Origin: Archegozetes longisetosus
Taxonomy: Eukaryota > Arthropoda > Arachnida > Sarcoptiformes > Trhypochthoniidae
Length of the DNA: 64,000 nt
Assembly (NCBI GenBank): GCA_018873245.2
Contig: JAEMBT020000003.1
Location: forward strand, 8,265,843 to 8,329,842
Direction: 5' to 3'
The notes below the pieces were generated by a model, which was not told the origin of the DNA, ran no database searches, and worked only from the letters and a program-made list of their open reading frames with translations. The position numbers and the translations under genes are program-made. How positions within the stretch are numbered: the first letter of the stretch is position 1; every line of letters begins with the position of its first letter. This document shows positions 1 through 14,127 of the stretch, one piece after another.

Positions 1-1230
1 TATTCTTCACTATACAATCGCTTGAAATGATTGATTCAAAAGAGAACATCATTTTGTTAAACTGTTTTTGGATCATTGATCGGAATCTGTTTTTTTCTTT
101 CCTTAAATTGGTGTATTTCTATTCAGTTTTAATGCTTTATGAAATGTCATCTGATTGTAACAATTAAAAACAGTTATCTTAGAATTAATTGTTGATTATC
201 ACTTAGATTGTGACAATTCGCAAAAGAGGGGGTATAATTTATTATTAATAATTCAACTTTTAATTCCATAATTCTATACAACAAATTCAGTTTAGAGTCA
301 CATTAATTGGTTATGGTTGGGATTATTGTTGATATAGTATTTTGGTAATAGAGAGTGATATCATGACCATATGAATGTTCTCGCATGTCTGACATTACTG
401 CGCGCATCATTCTAATTACCTAACCTAAATTAACTAAATATACTACCAATACTATTATTTAAGGTTAAATCAAGCTAGACTACGCAAAGAAGGTTAGCAC
501 CCTCTAGACATAGAGCAAAATTGTTGTGGTAACAATGTGACTCCCTTACACCCAAGCCCTACACTGACCAAGCCCCATTATTTCAAGTTTAGAATAATCT
601 CTTAATAAAGTGTTGACATATTTAAAAATAAAAAATCTCCATCAATTTACTATATATTATATTTATTGACTGAAACGAATTTTTATGATGTTTAGAATGT
701 AAAATGATCCAAAGTCTTCATATAAATTGTTCTTTAAATAACATAAAGTTTTTAAAATTCTTATGCTGTTTAGTATTGCACTGCACTCATACTACTGCAT
801 AAATACTGTATTTCTTGAATCCGAGTTCATAAACATAGAGTTAACGCTAATGAAAATATAAGTAATCTTAAAGGAGGGGAAAAATGAAACACAACAAACA
901 GTTTGTCAAATATACTGTTTGACAGCTTCCGTTGATCTTCAAATGGATTTTATAGGATTTAGAGAAAAGTTTAGTATTTTGCAAACCAATTTACAATATA
1001 ACGACCCCACACGTCGACTCAGTTAACATAAATGCTACACAAATGCCACACAACAGAACAGAGTCAGAACGCAGCCATCAACGGTTTATGATCCATTACC
1101 ATCTTTGTACATCTTCTGTACATTTTATTGACACACAAATGCTCATATGGACAAACATAACCCAAAACGGTTACAACAATGTGTACAACACAAGTGCGCA
1201 CAATAAAATTCAAAAGAACTTGTATTGTAT

Positions 1231-1281
<51 letters not shown>

Positions 1282-2531
1282 ATCCCCCAATTTAGGGTTT
1301 GAACAATTAATTGGCATATATCGGCTCTTGTAAAAGCTCTGTTCTCTCAATTCAAATAAGTTCTTAAAAATGCTTTTTGCAAATCAAACAAAACGGATCT
1401 CTTACAAGCGGTTGATAGAAAATAGTGTGCATTTAGTTCTTTAAATTATTGCGAGTGTTTGTTAGTTAGTGCAGGTAAATGCAAACAATCCTATGCTATT
1501 GAAGTATTTCTTTGTCGGAAAGAGTAAAAAAGTCAAACCGCAGGCCTTAACTTAAATGTGGCACTTCTCAACTATTAAGTACAGTAATGCTAAAACATTT
1601 AATCTTTAAGTATTCTTGAGAAAAAATGAATTTTCCTTGCGAGCTATAACAAAGTAGAGGAGTCAATATGTTCAAATGTATCTTTAGAAACAATAAAATC
1701 GGTGTTTCAGGTTTAAAACTGTTAGAATGTTGAAAAGTTAAGTAAGAAAAAAAGTTAATTGAAGCACATGAAACTCTTGACAGTTAACAGTTTGGCTTCA
1801 AAATTGGCACTCGTCTATAGTATGCGTGTAGGCATATACTCTCATCCTTATATAAACACTGTAATAAAATAATCTATCAACCAATTATTCACTTGATCCA
1901 ACAGTTTCAGTCTAACTCCAGAACAGGTGTATGCTTTCAAGGATAAGACGTTGAACAGACCAAATCTGCACATATCATAGGTTTGAGTAGTGATTCGCAT
2001 AGTATTCGATCGGTTTTCTATGCAGCTTAACAGAGCAACACATGTTACCAATTATGTTAGATATAAAACCTTTTGACAATTCATTACATAGCTTGCGAAA
2101 AGTGCGATCGGCGACAATTTTATATCTCTTTCTCCCCTCTGTTCAGTAATTTTTTATTTTCTATCATCTTATCGTTTTTGTCACAACATTTAGAAGAGTA
2201 TTGTGTTAGTGGTAGAGATGGAAAATGATGGATCCTCAGCAGCATCTGTTTCTCGGGTTGAGCTATCCAATGAGAAAACATGTTTGTTTAAGGAATCAAT
2301 ATTTAGTGCCTTAGAATAAGCGTGTGGGCAGACACTCGTATAAACACTATTACTCCGCCTTTCAGTTAAAGGCGAAAATATATCATTCTATCTATTATCT
2401 TCTCAGTCATCATATCTAAGTCCTATCCTATAAAAACCTTTTTACATTACTTAATAAAATATAAAGTAGTTGTTGCACTTCCTCTAATACTGCTTCAAGA
2501 AACTACTTGTAAATGATTGTCAATTGACTCA
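1..2531. other. Non-coding 5' flank of the Dmrt93B-like gene
   Basis: I see no convincing gene here. Open frames are short, contain microsatellite-derived Ser-Leu or Arg-Glu runs, and lack protein-like composition. The only clear structure is the CT tract at 1232-1276. A TATA-like CTATAAAAAC lies near 2429-2438, about 100 nt upstream of the first usable ATG at 2532, and could be part of a core promoter, but it is one of many AT-rich matches. A distant non-coding first exon cannot be excluded. Confidence 0.5.
1232..1276. repeat. (CT)n microsatellite, about 45 bp
   Basis: Uninterrupted CT dinucleotides followed by a short C-rich tail. It lies 1.25 kb upstream of the Dmrt93B-like start codon. 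Open frames crossing it on both strands are artefacts of the repeat. Confidence 0.97.
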
Positions 2532-4720
2532 ATGCAAAGAATAATTAATGGTCATATCGGACCACCGGCTTTGCATTTAGCGGCTCTTAATGTGTCAGCT
2601 CCTCAAACAAGTAGTAGTCATGTTTCACAACCAGTAAACATAATGTCACAGCACTCGCCTTCAATCAGCAATCGTGAACATCATACAAGAGGCACCTCAT
2701 CTTCATCTTCAGGTTCAGGCAATGGCCAGACGGCCAGAAGACCGAAATGCGCGCGATGTCGCAATCACGGCATGATCTCATGGCTGAAGGGACACAAAAG
2801 ACACTGCAGATTTCGTGATTGCAATTGTGCCAAATGCAATCTGATAGCAGAGAGACAGCGGATAATGGCAGCTCAGGTGAATCTTACAAATCAGCCACTA
2901 TTTTACGACTTAACTAAAACCGAAAATCACATTTCCCAGGTCGCCCTCAAGAGACAGCAGGCGGCGGAAGATGCTATTGCAATGGGTCTGCGAGCGGTGG
3001 CCACCGGAGCGCCAATGAATAACTATCTTCCACCGGGACCTATATTCGGAATACAGGTTACCGAACCATTGGTTACGGATAAAAAATGTGCAAACAATGC
3101 AGTCAATAGTAACAACAACAATAACAATAATAATACTAATAACAGCGAGTCTGGAGACTATGACGGAAACGATAGCGAAAGTGCAATTGAAGATAACACT
3201 AGTTGTGACAACAATTCGAGATCAAATAATATCGAAAACACAGGTAATAAATTATAAGAAGTTTGGATTTTGTTTTTTGACTAAAATAGTATTTTCCAAA
3301 TAATTTCATGAATAATTGAATTGTAGTGTTTGAGTAATATTTATTGAATTCCCATGCGTTAAAAGCTGCTAACGAGCTGCCAATAAAAAAGACAAAAGCT
3401 AGTATCAAAGGCAAACATACACCGAGAGTATTGCCGATGGCGTGTATAGCTATAGTGCAGACTCGCCTCATAGCTTAATCTAATTGAGAATCAAACAGAG
3501 AAAGTGAATGAGATGCTCACACACTGCAATCGAAACAAAATTGTGCTCATACTTGACCACTTCATTCATATAATATCTGTTTAGCACTGACATACAGTTA
3601 CTGTACTAATACGAGTGTATAAGTTTTGTACAATATAGAGCTAAAATCTTTTCTTCATTTCTGTTCTTTTGTCTCAGCCAACACAGCCTTAAACCATGTA
3701 TCACAACATCAGCCACTTGCAGACTTGAAAATAGAAGAGAAGTCACAAATACAGGTTATATCTTCTTCGGCACTACCGTTGCCACCGCCTCCACCTCTAT
3801 CCGATCGAGCATTAGAGCCAACAATTGCTTTGTCTCAGAGCCCTGATTCCATGAGTCCTCCGATTGTTAACTCAAAGCTTATGTCACCCACAAAAATAGT
3901 TAAAAATAATACAAATAAATTAGCGATTCGTAGACATCCCTCAATGATTGCATCGCCAACGCCGACAACTGGTCCACAAATGCCTGAATTGGGTAATAAT
4001 ATTCCCGCAGATTTCAGACCAGGGAGACTGAGTCCATTGGATGTTATTGCGAGAATATTTCCGAATCAAAAGCGTTCAGTTCTTGATTTAGTACTTCAAG
4101 GCTGTAATGGAGATGTGGTGAAAGCAATCGAACACTTTCTGTCGATCAACGATGCTATGATTCTACACCATAGCCATGCTGGCCATAGCTTTTCGGCCAT
4201 CAATGAGGCCCATCAAAGACGGCGTGAATTAGAAGCAAACATGACTCCTATTTTAGGTTCAATTAAGTCTGCGTTCACGCCACTTAATTCTGGTATAGGA
4301 TTATCTGCTCCTAATCCATTATTCACTACAAGAAACGCACCATTAGGTCCGCCTCCGCCACCAATTTTCCCAAACATGTTCTCATCTTCCGCGGCATCAT
4401 ACCATCGAGACTTTGGTAGCTCTGCTCCGATCGCTCCATACCCTAACGCAGCGATTCACTATTTATTTCATCCTTCGAGTACAACATTCTCAAGTGGTTC
4501 GACGAATAGTGTTTGTCCATCTGGTTGTAGTCAATGTAGCAGTTCAGTGGCCACTGCAGCCGCTGTCATGTTGCAAAGTCCGGAAAGCCCTAATTCAGTG
4601 TCTGCCTTCAAAGAAGTTCGCGGGACATCAGGACATGAAACAGCGGTTGATCTGTCAACTGAGGCCAGTTCGTGGAGAAGCAGCCCTGCATCGAGTAGAG
4701 GAAGTAAATGCGCTGATTGA
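2532..4720 (+). CDS. Dmrt93B: DM-domain transcription factor, Dmrt93B/DMRT3 class, 3 coding exons
   Basis: Doublesex/mab-3-related factor of about 563 aa that should bind DNA in the nucleus. Proposed exons: 2532-2876, 2940-3243, 3678-4720, with GT-AG introns and compatible phases. ATG 2532 is the first after an in-frame TGA at 2514. The DM domain starts near residue 69; its interleaved Cys/His zinc ligands begin with CARCRNHG and continue through [20 protein letters not shown], which favours the Dmrt93B/DMRT3 branch. The downstream [10 protein letters not shown] and YLPPGPIFG segments also resemble Dmrt93B, from memory of the family. A DMA domain at about residues 334-372 ([13 protein letters not shown], then [11 protein letters not shown]) supports a DMRT3/4/5-like type. 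The middle holds Asn and Pro runs. The C-terminus has AVDLS, which loosely resembles a CtBP-binding PxDLS motif. Intron 1 is unusual: 63 nt, phase 0, no in-frame stop. An AATAAA lies near 5068. Confidence 0.9.
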
Positions 4721-7700
4721 GAACATATTGTGCTCTATTCACTGCACAAATGTATCCAAATATACTTATAATTTGTAAAGAATGTAAAATATTTTACTCT
4801 CAGTAATGATTGTGTCAGAACTTCAGTATTGCTGTCAAATGTGTCACTTTATTATTCTATTGTTGATTAGTTTTAGATTCAATTTTAATGTGAAAATATA
4901 CTGCTTTTAAAACTAGAATGTATTAACTCGAAATGTTAGAATAAGAATATAAAGAAAATGATGATTGATATGGTCACAAAATAATGACTGGTTTGGTCAA
5001 TTGAGTTTGGCCGGAAAGACTTTTGATGTGCCATAAAACAGTCAAATGTATTGTGTATGAGAACCCAATAAAAGATGATACTAAGCAAAGATTATGCTAC
5101 AAGAGTTCCCAATTTTTATCTTGAAATTGGATACAATCCAATGATGATCAGGCACATGAAGCAGACAAAAGCAGCACTAAATTAAACCAAAGCACTTATT
5201 GACAATTCGACTGAATGGCATCCGTCTGACCGGACCAGACCTTGGGCTTAGACTAAATCTGTGTCTTGTTTCGACTCTTAATGCTATTTACTCTTTGTAA
5301 ATGTTGACATTTAAGGGCTTACTGCTAAAATAACTCTCAATATGAACCAATGCTAGTATGCAATCGCATACTAAGTATGATATAGTGTTACATTATTTTT
5401 CGCAAACATATGTGCCAATCAATTTTTACTCATTCATTGCCTTTCAGATTGTTCGTAACCAATCAAACTTATTTTTACTCCCACTTTAATTACTGCTTAT
5501 CGTATCTGTTGTGTTCTGCTTAGATCCCTGTTCACTCTATTAGATTAGTTAAGTTTATTACAGACGATATATCATTTTAAATATTAAGAAAAGAATTAGG
5601 ACAACATCCAATAATAACATCATAAAACTAACATTGATTTGGCTTTGAACAATCGCAATAGCATTGAGAATGACATGAATGGTATAACTTTAGTATTGTA
5701 TCAGATTTCCATTATGAATAAGATTTATTTAAAGGCAAATTGACTAATGGAAGCTTGAATAAAGACGGTTGAGAAAAACACATGTTTGCGCTAAAGAAAG
5801 CTGAAAAAAGCAATCAGGATTATTAAATTGATATGGATTTCACTGTTTGTCTAAATAAAGTTGGCTTAAAAGCAGCAAAATTCTAACAAAAATATACACA
5901 TTGGCAACACATACTCGTATAACAGCCACTAAATTCTCTGATTCATGTGGAAATAAACGCCTAGAGGTGCAGATATAGAGAAGAGTGAAGGGTCTCTAAT
6001 AGAAGTTGGGACAGGCTGTCACTCAAATTGACATGTGGTAACCCGTTTTCCACTCAATTAGATATGATACCATTTGACGCTATATATGTTCAGGGCATAC
6101 AATGCATAGCTAATGAATGGCAGTAAGTCTGTTAAAAGTGGCACTAATTTTGACATGAAAATTAAATCAATAGTCAAATTAGACCTAACAGACCATTGTG
6201 TAACTTTATCACTGCTTTTTAATTTTATGTAACTAGAATTATAGACACAAATATAGTGCTGCTCTTCTATCAATGCAAATAAATATTTCTGATGACAAAT
6301 TCAATTATATGTATGGATAAACTTAATTAACTGGCAGCTAAATGAACGACTTGTAAGTCGCGCATCGTGCTATGCGCTGTAAGTCTAGCGCAAAAGACTG
6401 ACAATTTGGCAATTAGAGAAAATATTGAATTGTTTGAGAAATGAAACCCAGTGCGAGTATGAACCAAAACTAAAATTATGTATCGCTAGAAGGTGTATAA
6501 ACGCTAAGCACTTCAGCTGATCTGATGATCAGCATCAACAGTCTGTACTATATATCTTTATAACTTATATACACTTCATCAAGAGTTGGATATTTATAGA
6601 ATAAGAAAGAGTAAGTGTTAGTCTGTATTACATTAGTGCTACATCTCTATTCTCTATTGAGAAGAGGTTTCATATCTTACGTTTATTTTATCACAGCTTA
6701 TTCACGGTTCTTGTTGCCAGCTAGCACTAATTCCTTCAAGCTTAACCTAACTTCATATCGAACTACTTTGAAACATGCTTCAATACTCTATCATACATTT
6801 GATAAGATGTGTTCAACTGATGATTTGCACACGGCAGCTTTCAGTGATTGACAAAAGAGATGAAATAATATAAAACTCATGAATAGATAATAGAAAGACA
6901 GAGTAATAGAAGTACCAGAAGTAGAATGTAGAGCAGACAATAATACGCTGTCTATAGTTAAGTTTTGGTTGGCATATAAGGCATATAAGACCTGAATCTA
7001 TTTAGTCGACTCTAATGTCAACAATGTACGAAACGATCAACTGTGCCTTATTTCCACAATGCAAAACCATAATTCGATTAGTAGTACTGTAACCAAAGCC
7101 CTCACATATGCTCAGTCATAACATGTCATATCTATAGTGAAGTGTGACACCGAACTAACGCAAAACTACATCCATATAAAGAAATAAAAGAAATAGAAAG
7201 AACTTGACAAAAATTGTCCAAAACAAACAAAATAGCTTTTATCAAATGGTTGTACGCGTGAAACAAATATCAATAATGTTGAAAATGAGATCATAAGCAG
7301 TGACCAGAGCCTTAAATAACTGCAACCTTAAAAACAGGCTCAACAACAAATTGATCGAAAGCTAATTTGATATTCTTATAAACCAAAATCCCTGTTTAGT
7401 TTATCAGATGCAGATTTATAACACTCTCTAACTTTGGTTTGGTTCGAGGTTCACTTCGATGGGCTCTCTTGAGACCAACAAACGAAACCGAGTTAGCGAA
7501 TCAGTTTCACTACTTTTCATCACTATTTTTTAGGAATATATGCGATCAAACACTTCATGAATAATAAGTGGTTAGTATTGGGAGATTCATTGGCTGCAGA
7601 TCTGCTTCTGGCGACAGACATTCAATATTCAACTCACTTCAAAGCTTGTAATCAAATGTGGTTCAGACCTAAACTAACTTAACCGAAACATAAGCAATCA

Positions 7701-8353
7701 ATTGGAGGCACATATTTTGCATAATTCTGCGAAAATCTATTGCTTCCTTTAAGTTATTCATATATTACTTGAATAGATAGAAAAAATTATAATATATATT
7801 CTTGATTTTAAAATAATTTGCTTAAATCGATGATTGAAAATGCAAACCATAAAATATGGTTTGATGTTATATAAAAAAAACTTTTCACTAAAAACTTATT
7901 CTTATGTCAAAGATGGGCTTCACTTCAAACTTATTTTAAATTCTTGTCTGCTTCCAAACTTGAAATCTGCAAAATTTTTACTGTACATCAAAGAAGATAA
8001 AAATATTGGAAAATCAGCACTTTTCAAATCAGTATTACATCTAATTTTAAGATATCTTATAGATATTAAATATTATAATTAATTTTCACAAAAAAAAATT
8101 TTATTATAATATCCGCCCTTAGATTGTCGTAACAGTAGGAGAGATGTTTAAAGATGTTTCAAGTTTGACACACAATACAATCAAATATTATTAATAAGAG
8201 AGTATACGATTCAAGTCAAAAGCAACTAATCGATTGCTTGTACTCACAAGCTATTGTTACTGCTTTAATTGTTTCAATTTGAATCAGCTCTGATACGATT
8301 GTTGAAAAGAAGAGCATCATATCTTTAATAACAAGAAATTTTCAACAATCACC

Positions 8354-8611
8354 ATGGAGTACATCACTCGAAAGAGTTTATCCGCAGGTCGTCAAATACA
8401 TGAGAAAACAAAATTGAATTCGTGTGTATCAAAGCGCTCAAAGGGAGGATCAAGAAGAAAGAAATCTTCATTTGAAACACAGACAGAAGAGACACCAAAG
8501 GGCTCGAAAAGAATAAGACAAGTACTGATCAAGACTAAGACTTGTGTAAAGGCAACAATAATTGAACGGAGGAAAGTAAAAAATTTTTGGAAAGATCAAA
8601 GAAACCACTGA
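8354..8611 (+). CDS. Possible small basic ORF, unrecognised
   Basis: An 85-codon frame opens at an ATG in a good context (CACCATGG) and encodes a Lys/Arg-rich, low-hydrophobicity product with no signal peptide, membrane segment or domain I recognise. It contains clusters such as KRSKGGSRRKK. It sits alone in the Dmrt intergenic region on the same strand. It may be a chance frame; the translation context and skewed composition are the only support. Confidence 0.18.
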   Translation: MEYITRKSLSAGRQIHEKTKLNSCVSKRSKGGSRRKKSSFETQTEETPKGSKRIRQVLIKTKTCVKATIIERRKVKNFWKDQRNH

Positions 8612-10258
8612 AAGGCAACTGAGATATTTCTCTATTTGACCCTGAAGGCCAAAATGAAGATGAAGGTGAACATTGAAGAACTCAAAGTAGGGCAAAATCT
8701 AATAAAATACTGTTGAAATTGCAAATCAATTTTTAGGAGAAAGTTTTGAAATGTTTAAAACTTCAAAGACAGACTTAAATTATTTGATATCCGCAAATAA
8801 AGGCAAACAACTTCATCAAAATCATAACTAAAAATAAATACATGAATCCTGTTTCGATCTCTCAGATTTAGTGGCTATTTGAAATTAAGACTAATTTTTA
8901 TTACGCAACCTTGTGATTGCTCTAAAGTAAGTCTAAGACTTTGACGGAAAACTTTGGGCTAATCAGTGAGATCAATAAAATTTTCGTTAATACTGTAGCC
9001 AAGTTTTTAGTCTGGGGAGTTTAGTTGAAAGATTCGTATCAAATATGAACATTGATTGATACGAGGCAAACGCTAATCAACATTCGAATATCTATTAATT
9101 TTTATCAAACCTTTCGTTGGCGTTTGACAATATGAAATCGATTGATGCACCAAATAAATGAAATTTCAAAGAGTTTCCAACACCTTATTTGCAGTGCAGA
9201 CTTTAATTTTTGAAAAGAGTCTCTAGAGTGGACTACAACCCCTGTTAGCTTAGGCATTTTCGCCTATTTGAAGGTTTCGAGCTTTTTTGAGTAAAATCTA
9301 AGGACATTTGAAGTTATGTCTAAATTAATAGATCATACTCTCTAAAATATAATGTTTTATTCTTGAATTAAATACTTAATTTCTATTTTTGTTTCAAAGA
9401 GCTGAAATATTTTTAATAGTTCATTTGTTAATTGATTGCAAATCAGTTTTAAAGTCAGTTAATTAGTTAAATTGATACCTAATGAATTTAAATTAACAAA
9501 GTGTGACACTACAACTAATGCAATGCATTCAACTCTTATTGTTATTGGTTATTTATAACTGGATCGTAGCACAATACAAATCATACTAATAAAAGAAAAG
9601 ATTAGTCTTTCAGTTCGATTTCAAGCCTAAACTAGGGTATATTGTCACGTATTAAAGTACTTCGATTGGTATCTATGAATAAATAGATTTCATTTTGGTG
9701 GACTTCGCGTATTGTGTGTCAGAAAATTATATTAAAAATTAATAGTCTGTAAGATATGAATATTTTTTAATAATCAGCTCTATAGGTGAGAGCCAAACTT
9801 CAAGAAGTCATTTAAACAAGAATACTATTTTATATTTTCTTGAAGAATATGATAGAATATATTTTATGTTTTTAGTCAAATCTGATGCACGCCCTCAACC
9901 GGAAATAAGTTTAAATTTTAATTGAACTTTCGATGTAATATAAGGTTAAAATTTAAGAATTTCAATACAATCTTTAGAGATCATTTTTAATCCATTTTTC
10001 ACTTCTTCTGAATTGTTGAATATGAGTAGTATATTCCACGAGATGAAAAGTCATTTTTCTGTATATATGCTCCTTCACACTTGACTAGAAAAGTGTCAAT
10101 TATGTTCTTCAATTAAGACGAATTTCAAGAATATAAAAATAACACTCTTTGAATAATTTCTCAGTCTCGTTTTCCCTATTGAGCTCATTATAAAATAAAA
10201 CCAATAGAAATTTCATATTTTCTAAACTTTTGATAAAAATTCTTAATAATTTTTCAGA

Positions 10259-10361
10259 TACGTGATGCGGAGAAACTTGAAGTTTCATAGAAACCCTGGC
10301 TGCTTACTCGGAGATGCCAACCGAAGTACTTTGAAAAGTTTCGAAAACTCTAAATCTATCA
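10259..10361 (+). other. Candidate upstream exon of the Dmrt99B-like gene
   Basis: A segment of about 103 nt bounded by a good acceptor (TAATTTTTCAG, ending 10258) and a consensus donor (GTAAGT from about 10362). One frame is open throughout and contains an ATG (start MRRNLKFHRNPG). Its composition is less AT-rich than the surroundings. It lies about 735 nt upstream of the Dmrt99B start codon on the same strand, so it could be a 5' UTR or alternative first exon. No matching acceptor next to ATG 11096 was identified, so the splice is unproven. Confidence 0.3.
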
Positions 10362-11095
10362 GTAAGTAACGACAGCATTTCCATCTACTGCGTTTAATCC
10401 AAAATAGAAGTCTCAGTTACATTAAATTTGGGTTAAAGGTAATACCGTAAAAATAATGTTGCCTTACTTATAATTAGCTCTAAAGATCTTGATGATGTTC
10501 TTAACTATGTTCTCGACTACGCTCTTGATTATGTTCATAAGAATATAAGAATCAATAAATGCATTCAATTATTAGACAAGACTTATTTAGCTTAAAGAAT
10601 AACTTAAACTTTTGTTTATTAGTGTCCCATAGGTACCAACCATATAGTAAACCAAATTGAAGAATGACTTATAAAAGTTGATCAAATTAATTAGAATTAT
10701 GGATAACTTAAGAACAAATAGAAAGATTAAGAACCGTGAGTGAAAATAGAGATCTTAATAGGAATGAGTGTGAATTCGAACCAACAGATGACACTCGAGT
10801 AGAGTTTGGAGTAGAGAAAACTTTTCGAAGATTGGTGAACTTGAAAGCAACAAATAAAGTGATACTACAGTATTCATAGTCAATACGGTCACTATTGATC
10901 TGAAGGAGAATAACCAATCGCATCATTGTATTAGCCGTATAGACATGACTGAGAATAACGATTGGTTGCGCATCAAGTGGTATGTAATTCATGTCTTATG
11001 TATGGCATAAAAGACACGTGCATTCGATGTTATCATTGCATTTGATGAACAGATGAGAGTTTGTTATTAGCGATCATTGTATCACTGCTAAAGAT

Positions 11096-14061
11096 ATGAA
11101 CTTTTCAAGTGGTTCGACACTACCTAATGATCGTTCAGTGACCACTGTATCAACTGATCATCCAATTAATAGTTCAACAAGAACTCCTCTAACTTTTGCA
11201 GCTGTTGATTCACCACCACCACCAGGAAGTGGTCGCTCGACATCGTCTCCACCAGCAGCTCCAACTTTTATAATGCGATCGGCGGCTGAAAGATATCAAA
11301 GGACTCCGAAATGTGCACGTTGCAGAAATCATGGAGTGGTCTCTGCTCTAAAGGTAATTACCTATTTTCCAATTACTTATGCAGTCGATATTGGGATGTA
11401 GTTGAGCAAAGATTTGTTTGAAAAAAACTGAATGCATGTTTGCGATGCGATTACCGTCAACTATCAAATTGAGTGTATTCTGCATAATTAGGGACATAAG
11501 CGATATTGTCGTTGGAAAGATTGTTCTTGCGCTAAGTGCACATTGATTGCTGAAAGACAGAGAGTTATGGCAGCCCAGGTCGCTCTCAGGAGACAACAGG
11601 TAGAATTGCACTTCATATTTGTCTAAAGATTGCATGTTATAAGTAGTGACTTTGTTACGGATTAGTGTGTGCAATGTTCCGAATCACACTCACCAATAAT
11701 ACTTTGTAAGTTTGAGTTTAGGTTATGTCTGTCGCAATCAGTATTGCCTAACCATAAACTAATTTAAACATCAAAGTGATTCGCAACAGAGTACACACCA
11801 ATCCATACTGAAGCTTAAGTAGTTATAGTTAGTATACGATGTCCAAAAATTAGGCACAAGAAGAGAACGAAGCGAAAGAATTAGGACTGCTTTATGGGTG
11901 TCATGATGGATTATTGGCTATGCATAGGGCAGGTCTCACTTTTTCTGCAGCTATGGCTCAATTAATTCAAGTAAGAGAAATTTCAAATCTTATTATTTAT
12001 TTGAGTTAACGTTGTTACCTGTTTGAAATGTTCAGGCTGGAAGACGAGGATTTTCTGGCGCCGATGCACAAGAAAGGCCATCGACATCAGAATGCTCATC
12101 ACCATCAGGCGAACCGAATGGCAGTTCGAAACTTAATATTGCTCCTGAAAAATCGTCATCAATACCAATAGATCTACAAGAGAATGAACACTACGCCAAA
12201 GATCAAAATCGCGGATCAACAACAGGTTTGTTTGAATAGGACTACTATTTTTATATTGATTATGAAATACTAGTATAAACTGAAAGCATTGATCAAAAAG
12301 AGTAGTCTATCGTTAAGGAGTGAGGAGTGCAGTACTTGTGTAGCATTAAAGCAACAAAATCTTTCCATTTTGGCTATTGTGCAAACAATAATAGTTTTAT
12401 TTTGAACAATGAATCTTAAAAAACTCGTCAATGAAATGTTGACATGTTTGATAAATAACGCGTCTTCTTAGCACTGGTAGCAGCTATTCATTGCTGGTTG
12501 CTTTAAAGTGGATTAATTTGTAACTTTTTTTATTTGTGGCATTCAATTGCAGCTTAAATAGAAAAACTCGGCATTGAGTCGCCCAACTCTCTCAATGCGC
12601 AACCGATCAAGATAGGCAGGAGAGGCAGCTGCCCCTTATTGAAACTTTACTTGTCAAAAATCTGTCATAATTGGAGTGAGAGACCAACAAATAGTAAAAA
12701 ATAATAGTTGGCACAAGAGTCGCAGGGCAAGTCATTCTGATCACATTCGGATCTGAATTTTTACCTAAACTTTCGTCTCCACATTATGCGACCCAAACTT
12801 CAAATGAAATATTTGACAGATTATAGGCAAAAGAATGACAAAAGGGCCACTACAGTGAGGGACAGTAAATGAAGGCATCTTATATGGTCCTAGAGTTCAT
12901 TTTAAAGTTAGTATACGTGTGTTGCATACAGTACTCAAAACTGAACTCTCCATTCAATAGAATTAGCCCCTCTTTTATATTGAACTTGTATACTGTTATT
13001 GAAAGATCAGCTGCAATTTTATATACTGTACCAGAACTATAATAAAGTTTATAGTTTCAAAAACTCTTATACTAGAAACGACGAACTCTTACGCGACTCC
13101 CCCTCTCTCTCTCTCTCTCTCTCTTCTCTCTCATACGACTCCCCCTCTCTCTCATCATTGAAATATGTATAAAAACGTTCTTTTAAAAAGAAACCAAAGG
13201 AACTTTTTTCGGTTATTTCAATTGAATTGTTCAAAAGAAAGACAGTTAGCAGCACGCAAATACATGTCTTCTCTATAGTACTCACCAAATACTATTTCAA
13301 ATCATCACCAAATCACCTCATGGTAGGTCTTTGCCCACATTGTCTCTCTACTCCATCTCTATCTAGCTTAGAGCTGAAGTTTATGTCCTCTCTTCGACCT
13401 GTTAGTAGATGAAAACTATTGGAAAGTATGTTTTGATGGCATATTTAAAGCTATTGAATTGAATTTTCAAAGCTATTCATGACATGTTGGTCTAGTAATG
13501 AAGTAATAACAGTAATAATAATAATTTGTATGAAAATGAAACATCTCTGTTGTGATCGAATGTCACATTTAAGCTATTATAACATTTTGAATTTTAAATA
13601 TAGCTGTTATATATTCATTGTTAAGCTTTCAATATTGCTTCCTTCATGCGAATAAGTGGTACTTCAGATATGCACTGAAAGGGACAATAAGTATGAAATT
13701 CAATTGAAATTGTGACTGACAAATGTGCAAAAGTTCGACTTTGCCCATAAAAACGTTGGTCAAACTCTCGTCTTTCTTCTAATATGATTTGGGAATCTAT
13801 GAGAGTGAGAGCTTTTCAGTTACAATTCCAATATAGAAATATAGATCTAATAACTATTAGGTTAAAGATATTGGAGTTCAAGTTAGAAAAGTTAAATTAT
13901 GACTAACCCTATAGAACACAATAGTTAAAAGCAATATCATATAATGGAAGCAATATTGTATTTGCTAATATACTGTTCAGAGAGTGTGTAATGACAAAAC
14001 ACAATATAATTTAACGTATATGTGAAGAATGATAGATAGATAGGAATGTCATCGAGAGAAC

Positions 14062-14127
<66 letters not shown>

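Larger units (their letters stand above)
4721..11095. other. Dmrt93B-Dmrt99B intergenic region
   Basis: About 6.4 kb of AT-rich sequence between two same-strand Dmrt genes. It should contain the Dmrt93B 3' UTR and the Dmrt99B promoter. No transposon or RNA gene was recognised. Two segments stand out and are listed separately: a basic small ORF at 8354-8611 and an exon-like interval at 10259-10361. Confidence 0.5.

Noticed and set aside
1043..1333. Open frames across the CT tract on both strands
   Set aside because: Ser-Leu and Arg-Glu runs arise directly from the dinucleotide repeat; the rest has no protein-like composition. The same applies to frames at 13.9-14.2, 20.2-20.5 and 62.7-63.0 kb.
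3088..3471. Frames overlapping Dmrt93B exon 2 in other frames and strands
   Set aside because: Shadows of the Asn-rich coding repeat and of intron 2.
3626..3677. Upstream extension of the Dmrt93B last-exon frame
   Set aside because: It precedes a good acceptor (TTTTGTCTCAG) whose phase matches exon 2, so it is intron.
12561..12606. Short stem (GCATTGAG/CTCAATGC) in Dmrt99B intron 4
   Set aside because: An 8-bp stem with a short loop is too small for a microRNA precursor and no known mature sequence was seen.
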